In this document: positions 25,562-36,745 of the stretch, piece by piece | How the letters are laid out: each line of letters begins with the position of its first letter | How positions within the stretch are numbered: the first letter of the stretch is position 1 | Assembly (NCBI RefSeq): GCF_004022565.1 | Contig: NZ_CP022987.1 | Location: 3,162,001 to 3,226,000, forward strand | Source: Pollutimonas thiosulfatoxidans | GTDB taxonomy: Bacteria; Pseudomonadota; Gammaproteobacteria; Burkholderiales; Burkholderiaceae_B | DNA length: 64,000 bases | Reading direction: 5' to 3' | Position numbers and translations under genes: made by a program | The notes under the pieces: model-generated | The model's database searches: none | What the model was told of the DNA's origin: nothing | What the model saw: only the letters and a program-made list of their open reading frames with translations

Positions 25562-25686
25562 CTTAAGAAACCAATAACAACATCACCAAAGAACAGTAAG
25601 CCCATTCTTTATCGCCAGTCTCGATCGTGATATGGTGGGAATCTCACCAGTAGTCGGGTATGCCCAATACACAGGAGGATTCCGTT

Positions 25687-28496
<2,810 letters not shown>

Positions 28497-28500
<4 letters not shown>

Positions 28501-28667
28501 GACCTGGTCGACCCTGCGGCGGGCGTGCGCGCCTGTCGCAGCGGCGCACGATATTGCTGGTCCGACACCTTGCCGACATGGCTTAACAAGACGGCGTTTG
28601 CCCAGCCATGGTAAGCGGCAAACAGGGCGAGCTGCGAGCTTGCAGTCGGTTCGGCGTTCATCGTCAT
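28497..28667 (-). pseudogene. DinB-family N-terminal remnant
   Basis: A 56-codon minus-strand frame whose first 40 or so residues (LALFAAYHGWANAVLLSHV, then GKVSDQQYRAPL) match the first helix of DinB-family proteins, with the typical YxxWANxxLL pattern. After YRAPL the similarity stops and the frame ends within the last codons of acnA, so at least two thirds of a usual DinB protein is missing, including the other metal histidines. A GGGGG precedes the ATG pair at 28667/28661, so a short peptide may still be made. I read it as a gene truncated by a deletion or rearrangement next to acnA. Confidence 0.5.
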
Positions 28668-28687
28668 CCCCCAAGGAAAAATGTATT

Positions 28688-28900
28688 GTGACACTGGAAG
28701 AACGTCTGGTCGAAATCGAGTTGAAGCTGACGGCGCAGGAAGACCTGGTGCAAACGCTGAACGAACAGGTGTATCAGCAACAGAAGCAGTTGAGCGACCT
28801 CAAGGCGTTGTGTGCGGCCTTGGTAAAACGCCTGGGCGAAGTAGCCGACGACAGTGGGGCCGCTGACGCCTACACGCACGAGCGCCCGCCGCACTATTGA
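28688..28900 (+). CDS. slyX: SlyX family protein
   Basis: A 70-residue coiled-coil protein of unknown function. The pattern LEERLVEIELKLTAQEDLVQTLN, then heptads with QQQKQLSDLKALCAALVKRL, and the C-terminal ending RPPHY are diagnostic for SlyX. The start is a GTG at 28688 in frame with the family; an ATG at 28681 is in another frame. AAGGA lies about 10 bases upstream. It lies between the DinB remnant and the convergent MocR regulator gene with no operon partner. Confidence 0.87.
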   Translation: MTLEERLVEIELKLTAQEDLVQTLNEQVYQQQKQLSDLKALCAALVKRLGEVADDSGAADAYTHERPPHY

Positions 28901-28915
28901 GCCGACGCGCGAGCA

Positions 28916-30352
28916 CTAGCGCAGCGATTGAGGCAGGATGCCGGCCAGTATGTCCAATGCTTTCTCGATCTCGTGGACTTCGATATTGCCGTAGCCGAAC
29001 AGCAAGCCCGGTTCTGCGGGCCGCTCGATATAAAACTGCGATAGACCATGCAGTCCGATAGACGCTTGCTCCGCCGCCATCCTCAAGGCGTCTTCCGCCA
29101 CGGGCCGGCTGAAGCGGGCGCCCATATGGATGCCCGCCGCCTGCTTGGGTGGCTGGAACCACGCGGCCAAGGGGCCTTGTAAATGCTTCAGGAGGGTTTG
29201 TCTTCTTGCGGTATACAGCTTGTGCATACGGCGCAGGTGGCGCGCGAACTCTCCGCCGAGCATGAAGTGCGCAAGGGCCGCCTGGGTAAGGGTGCAGCCA
29301 TGCCAGTCGACGATCTGCTTGGCTTTAAGCAAGGCCGGTGCAAGGCTGGCGGGCGCCAGCATATAGCCCATGCGCAACTCGGGGAAGATGGTTTTTGAAA
29401 ACGTGCCGACATAGGCGACGAGCCCTGCGGGATCGAGTGACTTCAGTGGTTCCAGCGGTCGGCCTTCGAAACGAAACTCGCCGTCGTAGTCGTCTTCGAT
29501 GATTACGGCATCCCGACGCTTGGCCCATTCCAGCAATTGCAGCCGACGTTCAACGCCCATGGGCATGCCCAGGGGAAATTGGTGCGATGGCGTGACATAA
29601 ACCAGCCGTGCCTTGCCCGGTAGCCGCTCAACAATCAAGCCTTGCTCGTCAACCGGAACAGGAACGACGCGGGCGCCCTGGGCGATAAAGCTGGCCCTGG
29701 CCGGTGGATAGCACGGGTCTTCCACAGCAACGACGTCTCCGGGCTGGATCATGACGCGAGCCAGGAGATCCAGCGCCTGCTGTGCGCCTTGTGTCACGAT
29801 GACTTCTTGCCATGAGCAGACTAGCGCCCGACTGAAGCCGAGGTAGCGGGAGATCGCCAGCCGGAGGGATGGGTCGCCACCCGGCTCGCGGTAGCCGCTG
29901 CCATCGCGCAGTTGCTGTCGCAATGCATGCAACAGGCTGCGGCGCCAACTGGCGGCGGGAAAGCGGCTCTTGTCGGTGACACCGCCGGCGAAGTCCATGG
30001 CGAGCGCCGGCCCGGGCCGACGCATGACTATTGGTTCGGGCAAGCTGCGCCATACCGGACTGGGCATGGCACGCGTGGCGACAGGCTTGGTCTTCCTTGA
30101 TGGCAGCCCCGTCATGGCGTCGGCCACGAAGGTTCCCGAGCCGCTGCGCGCATACAGAAAGCCCTCTGCCATCAGGCGTTCATAGACATCAAGCGTGGTC
30201 TTGCGCGACACGCCCAACTGGGCTGCCAGCAACCGGGACGAAGGCAACCTTTCGCGCGATGCCAACCTTCCTTCCAGGATGCCACTACGGATCTGGCGAT
30301 AGATTTGACCAGTCAGATCGCTGCCAGCGTGCACGGTTAGATGGATATCCAA
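28916..30352 (-). CDS. MocR-type (GntR/aminotransferase fusion) PLP-dependent regulator
   Basis: A 478-residue regulator with an N-terminal GntR winged helix (LTGQIYRQIRSGILEGRLASRERLPSSR, about 13-75, cut in the middle) and a C-terminal fold type I aminotransferase domain. PLP contacts are visible in VTQGAQQALDLLARV, VAVEDPCYPPARA, YVTPSHQFPLG, IIEDDYDGEFRF and the Schiff-base lysine in YVGTFSKTIFPELRMGY. PdxR and GabR belong here. It is divergent from the AhpD-like gene at 30464, and a direct repeat lies right before its start, which together suggest it controls that gene, the MFS gene behind it, and itself. The effector is unknown. Confidence 0.9.
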   Translation of the reverse strand: MDIHLTVHAGSDLTGQIYRQIRSGILEGRLASRERLPSSRLLAAQLGVSRKTTLDVYERLMAEGFLYARSGSGTFVADAMTGLPSRKTKPVATRAMPSPVWRSLPEPIVMRRPGPALAMDFAGGVTDKSRFPAASWRRSLLHALRQQLRDGSGYREPGGDPSLRLAISRYLGFSRALVCSWQEVIVTQGAQQALDLLARVMIQPGDVVAVEDPCYPPARASFIAQGARVVPVPVDEQGLIVERLPGKARLVYVTPSHQFPLGMPMGVERRLQLLEWAKRRDAVIIEDDYDGEFRFEGRPLEPLKSLDPAGLVAYVGTFSKTIFPELRMGYMLAPASLAPALLKAKQIVDWHGCTLTQAALAHFMLGGEFARHLRRMHKLYTARRQTLLKHLQGPLAAWFQPPKQAAGIHMGARFSRPVAEDALRMAAEQASIGLHGLSQFYIERPAEPGLLFGYGNIEVHEIEKALDILAGILPQSLR

Positions 30353-30385
30353 AGTGGCTACCTGTAAATATACAAAAATGGCTAT
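30353..30385. promoter_or_regulatory. Direct-repeat operator candidate for the MocR regulator
   Basis: AAGTGGCTA (30353-30361) and AAATGGCTA (30377-30385) repeat directly with a 24-base period, in the 111-base divergent region and immediately upstream of the regulator's ATG. MocR-family proteins such as GabR and PdxR bind direct repeats about two helical turns apart, so this is a plausible operator. An ACCTG/CAGGT inverted pair overlaps the same area. Confidence 0.5.
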
Positions 30386-30463
30386 TTTCAGGTGCCAGTC
30401 TACTTCCTACACTGCGTGATGTCGATCTGACATTTTGTTTACCGCAACGTTAAGGAGCAAGAA

Positions 30464-30901
30464 ATGGAACTACGTCTGGACTTTGCCAAGACTGGGCCGG
30501 CGGCTTACCAAGCCATGCTGGGCCTGGAAAAAGCTGTCGACAAATCCGGCATCGAGAAACCGCTGGCCGAGCTGGTAAGGCTGCGTGCCTCGCAAATCAA
30601 TGGCTGCGCCTACTGCGCCGATATGCATGCCTCCGACGCCCGCAAACGTGGCGAGACGGACAGGCGCCTCGATACCTTGGTGGCATGGCGCGAAGCGCCG
30701 TTCTTTACGGATCGGGAGCGGGCCGCGCTGGAATGGACTGAGTCGCTTACACTGATTGCCCAGAACCATGTGCCCGACCAAGTGTGGCAAGCAGTGCGGC
30801 CGCATTTCAGTGATCAGGAACTCGTGGATCTGACTTTATTGATCGTCGCGATCAACGGATGGAACCGCCTTGCCGTATCCTTCCGAAAAATGCCCGCATA
30901 G
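30464..30901 (+). CDS. Carboxymuconolactone decarboxylase/AhpD-family protein
   Basis: A 145-residue AhpD-fold protein with the redox motif INGCAYCADMHASDARK (CxxC with the downstream histidine), which in AhpD-like proteins supports peroxidase or reductase activity. LAELVRLRASQ before it and WTESLTLIAQNHVPDQVW after it are typical. A TAAGGAG lies upstream of the ATG. It is divergent from the MocR regulator and 3 bases upstream of an MFS gene, so regulator, AhpD-like protein and exporter probably form one regulon. Small MocR-linked AhpD-like genes are common in proteobacteria; the substrate is unknown. Confidence 0.87.
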   Translation: MELRLDFAKTGPAAYQAMLGLEKAVDKSGIEKPLAELVRLRASQINGCAYCADMHASDARKRGETDRRLDTLVAWREAPFFTDRERAALEWTESLTLIAQNHVPDQVWQAVRPHFSDQELVDLTLLIVAINGWNRLAVSFRKMPA

Positions 30902-30904
30902 GGC

Positions 30905-32335
30905 GTGTCATTGTCAGTGGTAACGGGTATGCACAGGAAACATTCGGGATCGTGGTCGGAGCTTCTATGGGGACGCAATGGCTTGCGTTCCTTGGCTTTG
31001 GCCGGGGGTGTAGCCCTACACGCCGTCAATGTCTACATTGTTACCACTATTCTCCCTTCGGTCGTGCAAGATATCGGCGGCCTGGAGTACTACGCCTGGA
31101 ACACCACGCTGTTCGTCGTCGCCTCCATCCTCGGCTCGGCACTGTCGCCCAAGGCCATGGATTTTTTTGGGCTGCGGCGCAGCTTCCTGGTCACGATCGC
31201 CATATTTGTTTGCGGCACAATGGTGTGCGCTGTTGCTCCAACGATGCCATGGATGCTGGTGGGGCGTACCATCCAGGGCCTTGGCGGCGGACTGTTGTTG
31301 GGCCTGTGCTATTCCGCGGTGCGGGTGATGTTCGAAGAGCGCCTGTGGTCCCGCGCCATGGTGCTGGTGTCCAGCATGTGGGGCATTGCCACCTTGGCCG
31401 GGCCAGCAATTGGCGGCATCTTTGCGCAAACGGGGCATTGGCGCTGGGCCTTCTGGGCGGTGCTGCCGCTGGCGGCCGGCCTGGCCTTGCTGGTGTTCAC
31501 GCAGGTGGGGCCGGCCATGGCCTCGGGCGGGGCGCGCGTGCGCGCGCCCTTGGGCAAGATTTCGTTGCTGGCGTTGTCGGTGCTGTTGGTGTCTGTCGCC
31601 AGTCTGTCGGAATTCTGGGTTTGGAATCTGGCCGGCATTGTGGCCGGCGTTGGCATGACGGCTTTTATCGCCTACGCCGACAAGCACGCCGACACGCGGC
31701 TTTTCCCTACAGGTTCGTACTCGCCCCGTACGGCCCTGGGCAGCCTGTACGCCTGTATTTGCCTGCTTAGCATAGGCGTAACGACCGAGATCTACATCCC
31801 CTACTTCCTGCAGCTTATCCACGGCAAAAGCCCGCTGGTGGCCGGCTACTGGGCCGCCCTGATGTCGGCAGGCTGGACGGCCGGCTCCTTCATCAGTTCC
31901 GGGCGCTCGGACCGCATGGTGAATCGCCTGATACTTGCTGGGCCTCTTGTTTCAACCGCGGCCCTGTTGATGCTCGCGGGCCTGATGCCGCTGCTGGCCT
32001 TGTCGCAAGATGGTGGCGGCGCGTATTGGCTGATCGTGCCGCTGTTGGGCGTGGGTCTGGGGGTGGGCCTATGCTGGCCTAACCTCTTGACGCGCGTGTT
32101 CCGGTCTGCGCCCAAAGGCCAAGAAAACATCGCCTCAGCGGCAATCACAACGCTGCAGCTCTATGCCATGGCAATGGGCGCGGCGCTGGCCGGGATGGTT
32201 GCCAACAGCGCCGGCTTTACCGAGCCCGGCGGCGTACCTGGAGCCCGTCACGCCGCGCTGGCCTTGTTTGCGGTGTTTGCATGTGCGCCTGCCCTGGCGG
32301 CCTTATTGAGCGGGCCTGCCAGACGGGCGGTCTGA
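30905..32335 (+). CDS. MFS multidrug-type transporter
   Basis: A major facilitator with 14 predicted helices typical of the DHA2 group, 476 residues from a GTG at 30905. Markers are HAVNVYIVTTILPSVVQDIGG in helix 1, DFFGLRRSFLVTIAIFVCGT, GRTIQGLGGGLLLGLCYSAVRVMF, and GPAIGGIFAQTGHWRWAFW, the motif C of exporters. The substrate is unknown. It follows the AhpD-like gene by 3 bases and is probably co-transcribed under the MocR regulator. An ATG at 30929 is an alternative start. Confidence 0.85.
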   Translation: MSLSVVTGMHRKHSGSWSELLWGRNGLRSLALAGGVALHAVNVYIVTTILPSVVQDIGGLEYYAWNTTLFVVASILGSALSPKAMDFFGLRRSFLVTIAIFVCGTMVCAVAPTMPWMLVGRTIQGLGGGLLLGLCYSAVRVMFEERLWSRAMVLVSSMWGIATLAGPAIGGIFAQTGHWRWAFWAVLPLAAGLALLVFTQVGPAMASGGARVRAPLGKISLLALSVLLVSVASLSEFWVWNLAGIVAGVGMTAFIAYADKHADTRLFPTGSYSPRTALGSLYACICLLSIGVTTEIYIPYFLQLIHGKSPLVAGYWAALMSAGWTAGSFISSGRSDRMVNRLILAGPLVSTAALLMLAGLMPLLALSQDGGGAYWLIVPLLGVGLGVGLCWPNLLTRVFRSAPKGQENIASAAITTLQLYAMAMGAALAGMVANSAGFTEPGGVPGARHAALALFAVFACAPALAALLSGPARRAV

Positions 32336-32339
32336 GTAG

Positions 32340-33182
32340 TTAACGCTTGATGTCGCGGAAGAGGTCCGGATCTGGCCCCACGCGCCCATCGGGCTGGTCC
32401 AGCTCGGCAATAGCCTGCATGTCGGTGTCGTCGAGCACGAAATCGAAAATGCTGGCGTTTTCCTGCATGCGGCTTTGTGTGACCGATTTGGTCAGCACCA
32501 TATTGCCCAGCTGGACGTGCCAACGCAGCATCACCTGCGCCACAGAGCGGCCATGCTTCTTTGCGATACGCAACAGTTCGGGCTCTTCCCAAAGACGGTT
32601 TTGACCCAATGGGCTCCAGGCTTCGGTGATGATGTCGTGCTCGGCATGGAACTCGCGCAGGGCGGCCTGCTGGAAGCGCGGGTGCAGCTCGATCTGGTTG
32701 ACGACCGGTAGCACGCCCGTTTTGTCCAGCAGCTTCTCAAGATGGTTGACGTTGAAGTTGCAGACGCCAATGGATTTGGCCCTGCCTTCGTCGCGAAGCT
32801 GGATCATGCATTCCCAGGCGTCGACGAATTTGTCGACCTTGGGTACCGGCCAGTGAATCAGGTACAGGTCGACGTAATCCAGGCCCAGGCGCTCCAGACT
32901 TTCTTCAAACGATGCCTTTGTGCTGTCGTGACCGTGCTTGTCGTTCCAGACTTTGGTGGCAATGAACAGTTCGCTGCGGTCTATGCCCGCTTGGGCGATG
33001 CCTTTTCCGACGCCTTCTTCGTTGCCGTAGATGGCTGCGGTGTCTATGGATCGATATCCGAGTTCGAGTGCTTTTTGAACGACCGCGGGTGTGACGTCGT
33101 TTTCCACTTGCCAGACGCCAAAGCCCAATTGCGGGGCGCTGCGGCCGTCATGGAAAGAGAGTGTGCGTGGATTGCCAGACAT
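32340..33182 (-). CDS. Aldo/keto reductase (2,5-diketo-D-gluconate reductase-like)
   Basis: An AKR of 280 residues with the catalytic set Asp-Tyr (SIDTAAIYGNEEGVG), Lys (FIATKVWNDKHG) and His (LYLIHWPVPK). ICNFN-like GVCNFNVNHLEKLL, NQIELHPRFQQ and AWSPLGQNRL are typical of the DkgA/DkgB group, and the C-terminal KSVTQSRMQENASIFDF binds the NADPH phosphate. The start at 33182 has GGAGGG in front. Substrate is not predicted. It is convergent with the MFS gene and divergent from panB. Confidence 0.9.
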   Translation of the reverse strand: MSGNPRTLSFHDGRSAPQLGFGVWQVENDVTPAVVQKALELGYRSIDTAAIYGNEEGVGKGIAQAGIDRSELFIATKVWNDKHGHDSTKASFEESLERLGLDYVDLYLIHWPVPKVDKFVDAWECMIQLRDEGRAKSIGVCNFNVNHLEKLLDKTGVLPVVNQIELHPRFQQAALREFHAEHDIITEAWSPLGQNRLWEEPELLRIAKKHGRSVAQVMLRWHVQLGNMVLTKSVTQSRMQENASIFDFVLDDTDMQAIAELDQPDGRVGPDPDLFRDIKR

Positions 33183-33340
33183 GGGTGCCCTCCGAAATGC
33201 TGACTGCGTACAAGGCCGATGCGGACATCGGCGAGTTGTCGTTTTCCTCAATCTAACCGATTATACGGTTGTTGCACTGCGGTAAAGCGTCACTGCCTGT
33301 CACGCGATAGCGCTATTCTGTTATTTGTGGAGAGATAAAA

Positions 33341-34162
33341 ATGAGTGTTCATGCCGAGATAAAGCGGATCAGCGTGCCGCAGTTGATGGCCCGTAAAGGG
33401 CAGGAAAAAATCGCCGCACTGACGGCTTACACCGCGCCCTTCGCACGTCTGCTTGATCCCATACTCGACATGATTTTGATCGGCGACTCCACTGCCATGG
33501 TCGGTTACGGATTGCCGGACACGCTGTCGATCAGCGCAGACCAGCTCGCGGCGCATGCCGCCGCTGTCGTACGTTCCACCAGTCATGCCTGCATCATCGT
33601 CGATATGCCCTTTGGCAGTTACCAGGAGTCGCCCCAGCAGGCATTTGCCAATGCCGCCCGCATGCTGGCGGCCAGCGGCGCGGATGGCGTCAAGCTCGAG
33701 GGCGGCGCGGTCATGGCCGACACCACGCGCTTCCTGGTTGATCGCGGCATCCCCGTGCTGGCACATGTCGGCCTGATGCCCCAGTACGTCAATACGATGG
33801 GCGGGTTCAAGGCCCAAGGCATGACGGACGAATCGGCAGAGGTGATTCTCCGCGATGCCGTCGCGCACGAGCAGGCGGGGGCGTTCGGGCTGGTTCTGGA
33901 AGGGATAGCCGAAGGCCTGGGCCGCCGTATCACTGACGCGCTGGCGATCCCTACTATCGGCATAGGCGCCACACCGGCGTGCGACGGACAAATCCTGGTA
34001 ACCGAGGACATCTTGGGCTTAAGCGGCGACCGCATTCCGAAGTTCGCCCGCCAGTTCGCCGATGTCGGCGCTGTCATACGGACGGCAGTCGAGCAGTATG
34101 CAAGCGATGTGCGCAGCGGCGCATTTCCAGCCCCGGAAAACTGCTTTGGCGTAAAGCGATAA
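33341..34162 (+). CDS. panB: 3-methyl-2-oxobutanoate hydroxymethyltransferase
   Basis: PanB adds a hydroxymethyl group from methylene-THF to ketoisovalerate, giving ketopantoate in pantothenate synthesis. The 273-residue TIM barrel has the family motifs KIAALTAYTAPFARLLD, MILIGDSTAMVGYG (metal aspartate), VDMPFGSYQESP, GADGVKLEGG, PVLAHVGLMPQ and IPTIGIGATPACDGQILV. panC is not next to it, so the pathway genes are dispersed. A GAGAG-type site precedes the ATG. The tail runs into the promoter region of the LysR gene. Confidence 0.94.
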   Translation: MSVHAEIKRISVPQLMARKGQEKIAALTAYTAPFARLLDPILDMILIGDSTAMVGYGLPDTLSISADQLAAHAAAVVRSTSHACIIVDMPFGSYQESPQQAFANAARMLAASGADGVKLEGGAVMADTTRFLVDRGIPVLAHVGLMPQYVNTMGGFKAQGMTDESAEVILRDAVAHEQAGAFGLVLEGIAEGLGRRITDALAIPTIGIGATPACDGQILVTEDILGLSGDRIPKFARQFADVGAVIRTAVEQYASDVRSGAFPAPENCFGVKR

Positions 34163-34230
34163 GTCAGGTGGCCTTCGGTACAGCAGTTATAAATTCAATA
34201 ACGGTATACTTTGGCAACATATCTTCTATA

Positions 34231-34252
34231 TGCATAGTTCACCGGCTATGCA
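34231..34252. promoter_or_regulatory. LysR-type operator candidate (TGCATAG-N8-CTATGCA)
   Basis: A perfect 7-bp inverted repeat with an 8-base spacer lies 20 bases upstream of the LysR start. It fits the T-N11-A dyad class typical of LysR-type autoregulation (TGCATAG at 34231-34237, CTATGCA at 34246-34252). Because there is no divergent gene, it probably controls the regulator and perhaps rmuC behind it. Confidence 0.45.
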
Positions 34253-34272
34253 GTTACCTATCGGTGCCCTTC

Positions 34273-35274
34273 ATGGAAATCCGCCAGTTGGAAGCCTTCG
34301 CAGCCGTGTATTCGGCGGGCAGTGTGACGGCGGCGGGACGATTGCTGGATCGATCCCAGCCTATGGTCAGCCGACAGATCCAGGATCTTGAGCAAGAGCT
34401 CGGCTTCACGCTGTTCACTCGTAGCAGGCCCCAGGTCACCTTGACCGACCAGGGTCGGCAGTTCTACGAAGAGGTTCGCACGGTACTGGCCAGCATCCAG
34501 CAATTGGACGTCCGTTCACGCGAGATTGCGCGCGGGCAGGCCAAGCCCATGCGCATCGCAGCAACCTATTCCTTGGGGGCTACGCTGGTGGCCTCGGTAG
34601 TCGGCGAACTGGAAGGCACCGCCCCGGTTTTCGAGCATAAGCTCTACATCGACACGATGGATTCCGAAGAGACCGTCCAGACCATCAGTGACGGCCGGGC
34701 CGACATCGGCGTCGTAAGCCTGCCGGTCGATCTGGGCCGGTGCACCTTGCAGTGGTCGGGCCAGGCTCCCTATCTGCTTGCCATGCCGGTCGACCATCCG
34801 TTGGCCGCCTCGCCGACGGTCAAGCTCGATGCGCTGGGCAACAATACGGTTATCACTTTGTCCAATCGGTCGGGCTTGCGTCATCGCCTGTCTACCGCGC
34901 TGCTGCGCCCCGGCCTGGCCACACCGCAACGCCGCCACATCGAGACCTCGTCCTCAATGAATGCCCTGATGCTGGTGCGGGCCGGTGTTGGGCTTGCCTT
35001 GGTCGACCCCCTTACCGCCACTGTCATGCCGCAAGCCGATGTCGTTTACAAGTCGGTCGACCGATACGTGCCCTACGTGATGGGTGTGATCACGCGCCGT
35101 GACCGGGACTTGTCAGCCGATGAGCGTACGCTGATCCAGGCCTTGCGGGAATACGCAAGCCGTTGCGTGCCTCGGTTTATTCCGGGCGATCCGAGCGGCC
35201 TACCGGCTGAAGCAGACCCTTTCCTCGAGTCAGCCCCTAAGGGGCCCGAAGGTGAGGCATGCGAGGACTGCTGA
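34273..35274 (+). CDS. LysR-family transcriptional regulator
   Basis: A regulator of 333 residues with an N-terminal winged helix (MEIRQLEAFAAVYSAGSVT, AAGRLLDRSQPMVSRQIQDLE, LFTRSRPQVTLTDQGRQFYEEV) and a C-terminal type 2 periplasmic-binding-fold effector domain starting at MRIAATYSLGATLVA. The frame is open upstream through panB, but the family starts at the ATG 34273. A charged tail (PKGPEGEACEDC) extends past the usual end. The effector and targets are unknown; PanB upstream and RmuC downstream are not obvious targets. Its last 16 bases overlap rmuC. Confidence 0.88.
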   Translation: MEIRQLEAFAAVYSAGSVTAAGRLLDRSQPMVSRQIQDLEQELGFTLFTRSRPQVTLTDQGRQFYEEVRTVLASIQQLDVRSREIARGQAKPMRIAATYSLGATLVASVVGELEGTAPVFEHKLYIDTMDSEETVQTISDGRADIGVVSLPVDLGRCTLQWSGQAPYLLAMPVDHPLAASPTVKLDALGNNTVITLSNRSGLRHRLSTALLRPGLATPQRRHIETSSSMNALMLVRAGVGLALVDPLTATVMPQADVVYKSVDRYVPYVMGVITRRDRDLSADERTLIQALREYASRCVPRFIPGDPSGLPAEADPFLESAPKGPEGEACEDC

Positions 35275-36725
35275 TCGGTGTGGATCCGGCAGCGTCCCTG
35301 GCGCTGGCCGCGCTGGCCGGCTTTCTTGTGGCAGCCCTGATAGGCTGGCGCGTTTGGGCCGCGGCGAATCGGCGCACCGCTCAGGCTTTGGCTGCCGCCG
35401 CGCTGGCTGATCGCGAACTGGCGGCCAGCGAGGCCACGATGCACGGCTTGCATGAACGGCTGGACGAGCTGCGGGCAGCGCTGTCCGTGAAAGCGGCAGA
35501 GCTTGAACGGATGAGCCGGCAGCGCGAACAAGCTCAGCACGAACTGACGCATCTGCAAGCAGTACATGCCGAAAAGCTGGCCGGCCTGGACGAGCTCAGA
35601 GCGGGTCTGCAGCAGTCTCGCGACCACCTGAAGACTGAATTCCAGAACCTTGCAAATCAGATATTGGAAGAGAAGGGACGCACATTCGCGCAGACCAGCC
35701 AGAGCTCGCTGGACGCCTTGTTGCAGCCGTTTCGGCAGCAGATCCAGGGCTTCCAGCAACGCGTGAATCAAGTCCATGACGAGACCTTGCGCGGCAATGT
35801 CACGCTGGGCTCAGAAATACGGCGGGTGCTGGAGGTGGGTTTGAAGATGAGTGCCGAGGCCAACAACCTGGCCAGCGCGCTCAAAGGCGACAAGAAGACC
35901 ACCGGGAATTGGGGCGAAGTCCAACTGGAGCGGGCGTTGCAATTGGCCGGGCTGGCCAAGGGCGACCATTACGAGACCCAGGCGCACTTCCGGGATCAGG
36001 GCGGAAGCAGCCGCCAGCCCGATTTCGTGATCAAACTGCCCGACGACAAGCACCTGGTGATAGATAGCAAGGTGTCTTTGGTGGATTACGATCGGGCCGT
36101 TGGCGCCCAGACCGAAGAAGAGCTGCGCGTCGCGCTGGACGCCCATGTCAAGGCGGTGCGCAATCATATCGACGATTTGTCACGCAAGGACTACAGCAAC
36201 CTGATTGGCATGCACAGCCCCAGCTTCGTGCTGATGTTCATGCCGGTAGAGCCGGCCTACATCGAAGCCATGAAACACAAGGGTGATCTCTTCGACTATG
36301 GCTATCAGCGAAATGTCATCCTCGTGTCTTACACCACATTGATGCCCATCCTGAAAACCGTCGGGAACCTGTGGATGATGGCACGCAGCAACGAGCAGGC
36401 GCACGAAATCAGCGCCCGCGCGGGCGATATCTACAACCAGGTCGTGGTGATTGCCGAGCGTCTGAAAAAGCTCGGCGAAACCCTGGCCACCGCAAGCCGG
36501 CACTACAACAGTACGGTTACCGCGGTGGCTGGCCAGCAAGGGCTTTATGGCAAGGCGTCACGATTCAGCGAGCTGTCATCGCGAGCCAACAAGACCATGC
36601 CGGCAATCGAGCCGCAGCACGTCGACCTGGAGGTCCAGAAGCTTGACCTTGTGCTGCCGGCGGAGCAGAAGGAAACCGGTGCGGAGCTCGCGGGATCGAG
36701 CCTTGCTTCATGCTATAAATCGTAG
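35259..36725 (+). CDS. rmuC: DNA recombination protein RmuC
   Basis: RmuC limits genome inversions at short inverted repeats and is a predicted nuclease. The 488-residue protein has an N-terminal membrane segment (LALAALAGFLVAALIGW), a long coiled coil (about 35-140), and the RmuC nuclease domain with GNWGEVQLERALQLAGL, QPDFVIKLPDDKHLVIDSK (PD-(D/E)xK-like acid and lysine), VSLVDYDRAV and FMPVEPAYIEAM. It overlaps the LysR gene by 16 bases and may depend on its transcription. The C-terminal tail (AELAGSSLASCYKS) is unusual and poorly conserved. Confidence 0.92.
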   Translation: MRGLLIGVDPAASLALAALAGFLVAALIGWRVWAAANRRTAQALAAAALADRELAASEATMHGLHERLDELRAALSVKAAELERMSRQREQAQHELTHLQAVHAEKLAGLDELRAGLQQSRDHLKTEFQNLANQILEEKGRTFAQTSQSSLDALLQPFRQQIQGFQQRVNQVHDETLRGNVTLGSEIRRVLEVGLKMSAEANNLASALKGDKKTTGNWGEVQLERALQLAGLAKGDHYETQAHFRDQGGSSRQPDFVIKLPDDKHLVIDSKVSLVDYDRAVGAQTEEELRVALDAHVKAVRNHIDDLSRKDYSNLIGMHSPSFVLMFMPVEPAYIEAMKHKGDLFDYGYQRNVILVSYTTLMPILKTVGNLWMMARSNEQAHEISARAGDIYNQVVVIAERLKKLGETLATASRHYNSTVTAVAGQQGLYGKASRFSELSSRANKTMPAIEPQHVDLEVQKLDLVLPAEQKETGAELAGSSLASCYKS

Positions 36726-36745
36726 ACGGCACCGAGGACGACACC

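Larger units (their letters stand above)
24577..25686. other. Gene-free 1.1-kb region with two nested palindromes
   Basis: No open frame here has a ribosome binding site, family resemblance or coding-like composition. The region holds the CTAGGG motif (24674-24689), two large nested palindromes (24864-25087 and 25337-25561), and between and around them about 250-base stretches in which I see nothing definite. The acnA Shine-Dalgarno (AGGAGG, 25673-25678) closes it. An AT-richer stretch at about 24700-24860 could hold promoters. Confidence 0.7.

Noticed and set aside
24590..25660. Small genes in the region of the two palindromes
   Set aside because: Frames of 60-78 codons exist on both strands, but they follow the inverted repeats, lack ribosome binding sites and resemble no family.
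33979..34272. N-terminal extension of the LysR regulator into panB
   Set aside because: The extension is panB in another frame; the LysR family starts at MEIRQLEAF at 34273.
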